Part shown: one piece after another, positions 59,882 through 64,000 of the stretch
How positions within the stretch are numbered: position 1 is the first letter of the stretch
Layout of the letters: every line of letters starts with the position of its first letter
Assembly (NCBI GenBank): GCA_028282885.1
Contig: JANQGX010000075.1
Coordinates: 1 to 64,000 of the forward strand
Source: SAR324 cluster bacterium
Lineage (GTDB): Bacteria > SAR324 > XYD2-FULL-50-16
Length of the DNA stretch: 64,000 nucleotides
Direction of reading: 5' to 3'
Notes under the pieces: generated by a model
Databases searched by the model: none
Seen by the model: the letters and a program-made list of their open reading frames with translations, nothing else
Told to the model about the DNA's origin: nothing
Position numbers and translations under genes: made by a program

Positions 59882-61894
59882 ATGATTCCTCAGAATCTAA
59901 GTACGATTGTTGAAGTTGCACAGCAAAGAGCTGAAACTCATCCGGATCGAAACTACATAACCTTCCTGGAAGATGGTGACAACCAGGTTTCGGAACTGAG
60001 TTATGGACAGTTGGATCAATCCGCCAGACAAGTAACTAATTGGTTTACAAGCAAAAACATTGCTAAAGGGGAGAGAGCCCTGGTAATTCTTCCCAATGGT
60101 ATCCGGTTCACCAAGATCTTTTATGGTTGTCTCTACAGCGGCGTAGTGGCTGTTCCCCTATCTGAACCCGCCGGCCCACATCAAATGAGATCGTATCTCG
60201 AAACCTTTGTTCCCACAGTAAAAGTCAGTCGCCCCAAAGTGTTGATTACCACCCCTTTACTTGTTGATTTTATAAGTAGCCAATTACCCGATGAGATTCG
60301 CCCTCTTTTTGCAGATATTCTGGTCGTCTCCGATGAGGAGTTATTAGGTTCAAGTTTGGAGCCTTCATCGATACCGGAACATAAACCGGAAGACGTAGCA
60401 TATCTACAGTTCACGTCAGGAAGTACAGGCACTCCAAAGGGAATCATGATCGGTCATGATAGCATCATGGCCAATATGAAACAGGCCTATAAAACCTGTA
60501 AGTGGCAGGAAGAAAAAGGAACCGCCCTCTGGTTGCCTCTTTTTCATGATTTCGGATTGGCAGCGGGAATGATCGGAGCCCTTTATATGGGAGGTTATGT
60601 TGTACTTGCTACGCCAGTTCACTTCATACTAAAGCCCATTCGCTGGTTGAACATGATATCGCGGTACAAATGTGCATACAGCTACGCACCCCCTTTCGCC
60701 TATGAGGTTTGCCTGAAGAAAGTCAGTGATGAGGATAAAAAGAATCTTGATCTCTCCAGCCTTGTGTGTTCCGTGTATGGTGCCGAGCCTGTTCAATATT
60801 CAGGAGTCAAACAGTTTAATGAGTATTTCTCCGATTGTGGTTTAAAACCGGACGCCATCCGACCCGGATTTGGCATGGCTGAAACCGTCATCATGTTTTC
60901 CGTTTCGGACAAACTCAATTCTCTTTGTGTCGACCGAACTCTCCTGGAAACAGAGGGAAAGGTCAAAATAATCGATGAATCCGCTCCCGAACCGGATAAG
61001 AAACATCTCGTAGATCTGGGTCCGATGATGGATGAACACGAAATCGCCATTAAAGCCGAAGACAACAGCCCCTGTCCGGAAGGAATCGTCGGAGAAATCA
61101 TGATTAGCGGCCCCAGTGTCTGCCACGGTTATTTTGAAAATCCGGAAGCGACGAAACAGGTGTTTCAACAGCAGATATCCGGAAAGGAAAAGCCTTTTCT
61201 TGCAACCGGCGATCTGGGGATACTCTGGCAAGGTAATCTCTATTTTTCCGGAAGAATAAAAGATCTGATTATCATACGAGGGAGAAACTACTATCCCCAG
61301 GATATCGAGTATGTATTAACAGAAATAAAGGAGTTGAGGGCAGGATGTATTGTTGCCTATGCAGAATCAGGTGAATCGGGTGAGTATCTCTGTATAGCCG
61401 CGGAAGTGAAGAAAGATTATATTAAGGACCGTGGTATGTTTGACGATTATATATTACCGACAATAGATCAGAAGATTTCCGAACTGCTTGGTAACAAGTT
61501 CCAAATCCATCCGGCCAAAAGGATCTATCTGGAACCTGGTATTATTACCAAAACCTCCAGCGGCAAAATCAAACATCAGGCCAATGTTCGACGCTTGATT
61601 GACGGTTCATTCGAAGGCCTTCTGGCAGTTTTGCCGGAAAAGACGGCAGAAGGGCAAATCGGATCTGATATTGAAGCAACCGTCATCCGGCTCTTCAAAA
61701 AGATTGTGGAACAACCCCCTATCCTGGACGAACCCTTTCTCGAATTGGGTGGCGATTCCATTAAAGTGGTAGAATTCGTTGAAGCGGTATCGGAAAAATA
61801 TCCGACACCCGGATTTGACTTGATGGACGCAATCGATGAAACCTCAACCCTGAACCAGATTATTGATTGGATTGAGGAGAAAGCTCAAACTTAG
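59882..61894 (+). CDS. Fatty-acyl-AMP ligase with C-terminal acyl carrier domain
   Basis: The 670-residue protein activates a fatty acid as acyl-AMP and has its own carrier domain. The adenylation part includes YLQFTSGSTGTPKGIMIG, GFGMAETVIMFS and the FAAL-typical run ATGDLGILWQGNLYFSGRIK then DLIIIRGRNYYPQDIEYVL. Residues around 600-668 form a phosphopantetheine carrier with FLELGGDSIKVVEF, the Ser being the attachment site. Fatty acyl-AMP ligases usually load an acyl carrier for lipopeptide, polyketide or lipid synthesis. No synthase lies nearby here. GGAG stands 6 bases before the ATG. Its 3' end overlaps ackA by 4 bp. Confidence 0.88.
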   Translation: MIPQNLSTIVEVAQQRAETHPDRNYITFLEDGDNQVSELSYGQLDQSARQVTNWFTSKNIAKGERALVILPNGIRFTKIFYGCLYSGVVAVPLSEPAGPHQMRSYLETFVPTVKVSRPKVLITTPLLVDFISSQLPDEIRPLFADILVVSDEELLGSSLEPSSIPEHKPEDVAYLQFTSGSTGTPKGIMIGHDSIMANMKQAYKTCKWQEEKGTALWLPLFHDFGLAAGMIGALYMGGYVVLATPVHFILKPIRWLNMISRYKCAYSYAPPFAYEVCLKKVSDEDKKNLDLSSLVCSVYGAEPVQYSGVKQFNEYFSDCGLKPDAIRPGFGMAETVIMFSVSDKLNSLCVDRTLLETEGKVKIIDESAPEPDKKHLVDLGPMMDEHEIAIKAEDNSPCPEGIVGEIMISGPSVCHGYFENPEATKQVFQQQISGKEKPFLATGDLGILWQGNLYFSGRIKDLIIIRGRNYYPQDIEYVLTEIKELRAGCIVAYAESGESGEYLCIAAEVKKDYIKDRGMFDDYILPTIDQKISELLGNKFQIHPAKRIYLEPGIITKTSSGKIKHQANVRRLIDGSFEGLLAVLPEKTAEGQIGSDIEATVIRLFKKIVEQPPILDEPFLELGGDSIKVVEFVEAVSEKYPTPGFDLMDAIDETSTLNQIIDWIEEKAQT

Positions 61895-63102
61895 ATGTTG
61901 TCATTGGAGACCAGCAGGTGTGTCTCCAGGGCAATTTTTAACTCTTCGTTGGTAGGAATAAGCAGGATCTTTACCTGGGAACGAGCGGAATGCAACTCTC
62001 TGTTCCCTTGGATCTTCTCCCGATTCTTATCGATATCAAGGATTATCCCTATCTGCTCCAAATCCTCACAAATCCTTTCCCTGATTTCTGCAGAGTGTTC
62101 GCCTATTCCGGCTGTAAAAACAAGAGAATCCACGCGGCCCAGGACAGCCATGTACGCCCCAATATACTTTTTCACCCTGTAGCAGAACATCTCAACAGCC
62201 AATTTCGATGTTTTATCTCCCCGGTCTGCGGCGGCCAGGATCTCACGCATATCATTTTTTCCGCAGATCCCCTTTAATCCGCTCCGGGTGTTCAACATTC
62301 TGTCTACGTCTTCTATTGTCGCTTCCGAATTCCGGGTCAAAAAGGCAGGTATGGCCGGGTCAATGTCCCCGGAACGTGTCCCCATTACCAATCCCTCCAG
62401 AGGGGTCATTCCCATTGAAGTATCAATGCTGGCACCGGACTTGACCGCAGTAATACTTCCACCGTTTCCAAGATGAATCGTGATCAGATTCAGGTCCTTC
62501 AGTTTCCGATTCAACAAACTGGCGGCCGCTTCCGACACGAATTGATGCGACGTTCCATGAAATCCGTACCTTCTGATTTTGTACCTTTCATAGAGATCCG
62601 AAGGCAAAGCGTAACGATAAGCCTTTTCGGGCATGGTATGATGAAAAGCAGTGTCAAACACAGCAACCTGTTTGGCATTAGGGAATATCTCGCGGGAGAC
62701 AGTTATTCCAACAATGTTGGATGGATTATGCAAGGGAGCTAAAGGTATATTTCGTTCAATAGCTTTTATCACAGTGTCATCAATTACTGCCGGTTTGACA
62801 AATTCCTCACCGCCATGGACGACTCGATGGCCGATAGCACCCACTTCTGATTTATCCTTAATCACACCCAGTTTCTCATCTACCAACAGGGATACAACGC
62901 GAAGCAAACCGGTTTTATGATCGGTAATAACCTCATTTGATTCGGTTTTTTGGGGATTTTCACCATAAACTTTGTACGTAATCTTACTGCTGGCTTCGCC
63001 AATCCTCTCAACCATTCCTCCCGCTAAAACAGTATGGTCCTCCATTTCAAATAGTTGGTACTTAATGGAGGAACTTCCCGTATTAATGACTAATATTTTC
63101 AT
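61891..63102 (-). CDS. ackA: Acetate kinase
   Basis: AckA converts acetyl-phosphate and ADP to acetate and ATP. The 403-residue protein starts MKILVINTGSSSIKYQLF, carries GHRVVHGGEEFVKPAVIDD, LHNPSNIVGI, VFDTAFHHTMPEKAY, YGFHGTSHQFV, IHLGNGGSITAVKSGASIDT, MGTRSGDIDPAI and FTAGIGEHSAEIRERIC. All ATP- and acetate-binding residues appear to be present. I prefer the ATG at 63102 over a GTG two codons upstream. It follows pta in the same direction with a gap of 45 bases. Confidence 0.96.
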   Translation of the reverse strand: MKILVINTGSSSIKYQLFEMEDHTVLAGGMVERIGEASSKITYKVYGENPQKTESNEVITDHKTGLLRVVSLLVDEKLGVIKDKSEVGAIGHRVVHGGEEFVKPAVIDDTVIKAIERNIPLAPLHNPSNIVGITVSREIFPNAKQVAVFDTAFHHTMPEKAYRYALPSDLYERYKIRRYGFHGTSHQFVSEAAASLLNRKLKDLNLITIHLGNGGSITAVKSGASIDTSMGMTPLEGLVMGTRSGDIDPAIPAFLTRNSEATIEDVDRMLNTRSGLKGICGKNDMREILAAADRGDKTSKLAVEMFCYRVKKYIGAYMAVLGRVDSLVFTAGIGEHSAEIRERICEDLEQIGIILDIDKNREKIQGNRELHSARSQVKILLIPTNEELKIALETHLLVSNDNI

Positions 63103-63147
63103 TTGCACTTTTTATTGACTCGGACTCCGTTGATTTTCTCCAGCTTT

Positions 63148-64000
63148 TCACCCGACTACAGCCTCCTTATCTGCTTGTGCCTGAATGGCTGTAATAGCAA
63201 CAGTATTCACGATATCGACAACCGTACATCCCCGACTTAAATCATTAACCGGTTTTTTAAGCCCTTGCATTACCGGACCCACGGCAACTGCCTTGGCCGA
63301 TCTTTGAACAGCTTTGTAAGTGTTGTTTCCTGTATTCAAATCAGGAAATATCAAAACCGTTGCTTTACCTGCTACGGTGCTGTCAGGTAGTTTGGTCTTG
63401 GCCACACCACTATCCACAGCCGCATCGTATTGAATGGGACCATCCAAGAGCAGATCCGGATTGAGTTCATGTGCAATCTCCACCGCTTTGCGAACTTTAT
63501 CAACATCACTTCCGACACCGGAATTTCCCGTAGAATAGGATAGCATTGCCACAACGGGATCCACACCGAAAATCCGGGCAGTTTCAGCCGATTTCACCGC
63601 TATTTCAGCCAGTAACTCCGAGGTCGGGTTGGGATTAACGGCGCAATCTCCGTAAACCAGCACCTTGTCTTCCAAACACATGAAGAACACACTGGACATC
63701 CTGGATGATCCCTCTTCGGTCTTTATTATCTCAAATGCCGGTCTGACGGTATTCCGAGTCGAATGAACAGCTCCGGAAACCATCCCGTCCGCGTGTCCCT
63801 TGTGAACCATCATGGTTCCGAAGTGGTTAACACTGGTCATCACGTCATTGGCATTATCAGGGGTAATGCCTTTATGTTTCCTCAGTTCATAGTAGGTTGA
63901 AGCGTAGTCCTGGAACATTGCAGATTTTGCCGGATCGATGATGTTCAATCCTTTCATATCCAAACCGAGAGTTGTTATCTTCTCTTGAATTTTGGATTCG
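63148..64000 (-). CDS. pta: Phosphate acetyltransferase, 3' part (runs off the window)
   Basis: The last 284 residues of Pta are visible; the frame is open through base 64000, so the start lies outside the window. Pta converts acetyl-CoA and phosphate to acetyl-phosphate. The catalytic domain shows DGMVSGAVHSTRNTVRPAFE, YGDCAVNPNPTSELLAEIAV, AMLSYSTGNSGVGSDVDKVR, DGPIQYDAAVDSGVAKTKLP, FPDLNTGNNTYKAVQRSAKA and KKPVNDLSRGCTVVDIV. These correspond to the C-terminal catalytic domain. Whether the longer N-terminal regulatory domain is present cannot be seen. The gene is upstream of ackA, as usual. Confidence 0.95.
   Translation of the reverse strand, partial: ESKIQEKITTLGLDMKGLNIIDPAKSAMFQDYASTYYELRKHKGITPDNANDVMTSVNHFGTMMVHKGHADGMVSGAVHSTRNTVRPAFEIIKTEEGSSRMSSVFFMCLEDKVLVYGDCAVNPNPTSELLAEIAVKSAETARIFGVDPVVAMLSYSTGNSGVGSDVDKVRKAVEIAHELNPDLLLDGPIQYDAAVDSGVAKTKLPDSTVAGKATVLIFPDLNTGNNTYKAVQRSAKAVAVGPVMQGLKKPVNDLSRGCTVVDIVNTVAITAIQAQADKEAVVG

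Overview
The window is 64 kb of chromosome from a Gram-negative bacterium of moderate GC content. The outer-membrane genes (LptD, a lipoprotein-type MltA, two family 9 glycosyltransferases, a TonB-like protein, several outer-membrane-type lipoproteins) show a diderm. A glycyl radical enzyme with its radical-SAM activase, an EtfAB plus membrane FeS oxidoreductase module, cobalamin-dependent ribonucleotide reductase and Pta-AckA point to an anaerobe or facultative anaerobe. A fused RlmKL, sigma-54 and diguanylate cyclase regulators and the Etf module would fit a Desulfobacterota-like or neighbouring proteobacterial lineage. That placement is inference; no rRNA gene is present to fix it. I found no tRNA, rRNA, CRISPR array, insertion sequence or prophage, so this looks like ordinary core chromosome with accessory islands.

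Layout. 1-7.5 kb: the end of an unidentified gene, a patatin-like lipase, a thioesterase/acyl-CoA ligase pair, and a glycyl radical enzyme with its activase. 7.5-14.8 kb: a receiver-PAS histidine kinase, yhbY, a YdjM-like membrane hydrolase, rep-cutA, a U32 peptidase and a glycerophosphodiesterase. 14.8-22.6 kb (all minus strand): htpG, lptD, a small beta-barrel, an Ig/FN3-like lipoprotein, a TPR lipoprotein and ugpQ, mostly coupled end to end. 22.8-31 kb: a small unknown protein, argC, an NtrC-type regulator with Glu at the phosphorylation site, a secreted Ig-repeat protein, frr, a small membrane-anchored protein and nnr. 31.3-39.2 kb: rlmL, a secreted FG-GAP repeat protein with a CARDB-domain partner, and mltA. 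39-48 kb: a hybrid pseudokinase/diguanylate cyclase, a polyprenyl diphosphate synthase, a TPR lipoprotein, rpsA, a TonB-like protein and a degenerate lipid-kinase-like protein. 48-51.5 kb: two divergent glycosyltransferases and an unassigned ATP-grasp enzyme. 51.7-64 kb: nrdJ, an acidic unknown protein, the Etf:quinone oxidoreductase with etfBA, a fatty-acyl-AMP ligase with its own carrier domain, ackA and the 3' part of pta.

How the genes may work together. The acyl-CoA ligase and thioesterase, the Etf/membrane oxidoreductase module and Pta-AckA form a plausible route: acids are activated, oxidised through Etf into the quinone pool, and acetyl-CoA is cashed out as acetate and ATP. The glycyl radical enzyme beside the ligase is the most intriguing candidate. 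Its catalytic cysteine sits in NCMVPT, not the GCVEP context of diol dehydratases and choline lyase, so its substrate is open. Envelope assembly is the second theme: LptD, heptosyltransferase-like enzymes, the ATP-grasp protein, mltA and a large set of secreted repeat proteins. Regulation shows several receiver or kinase domains with altered key residues.
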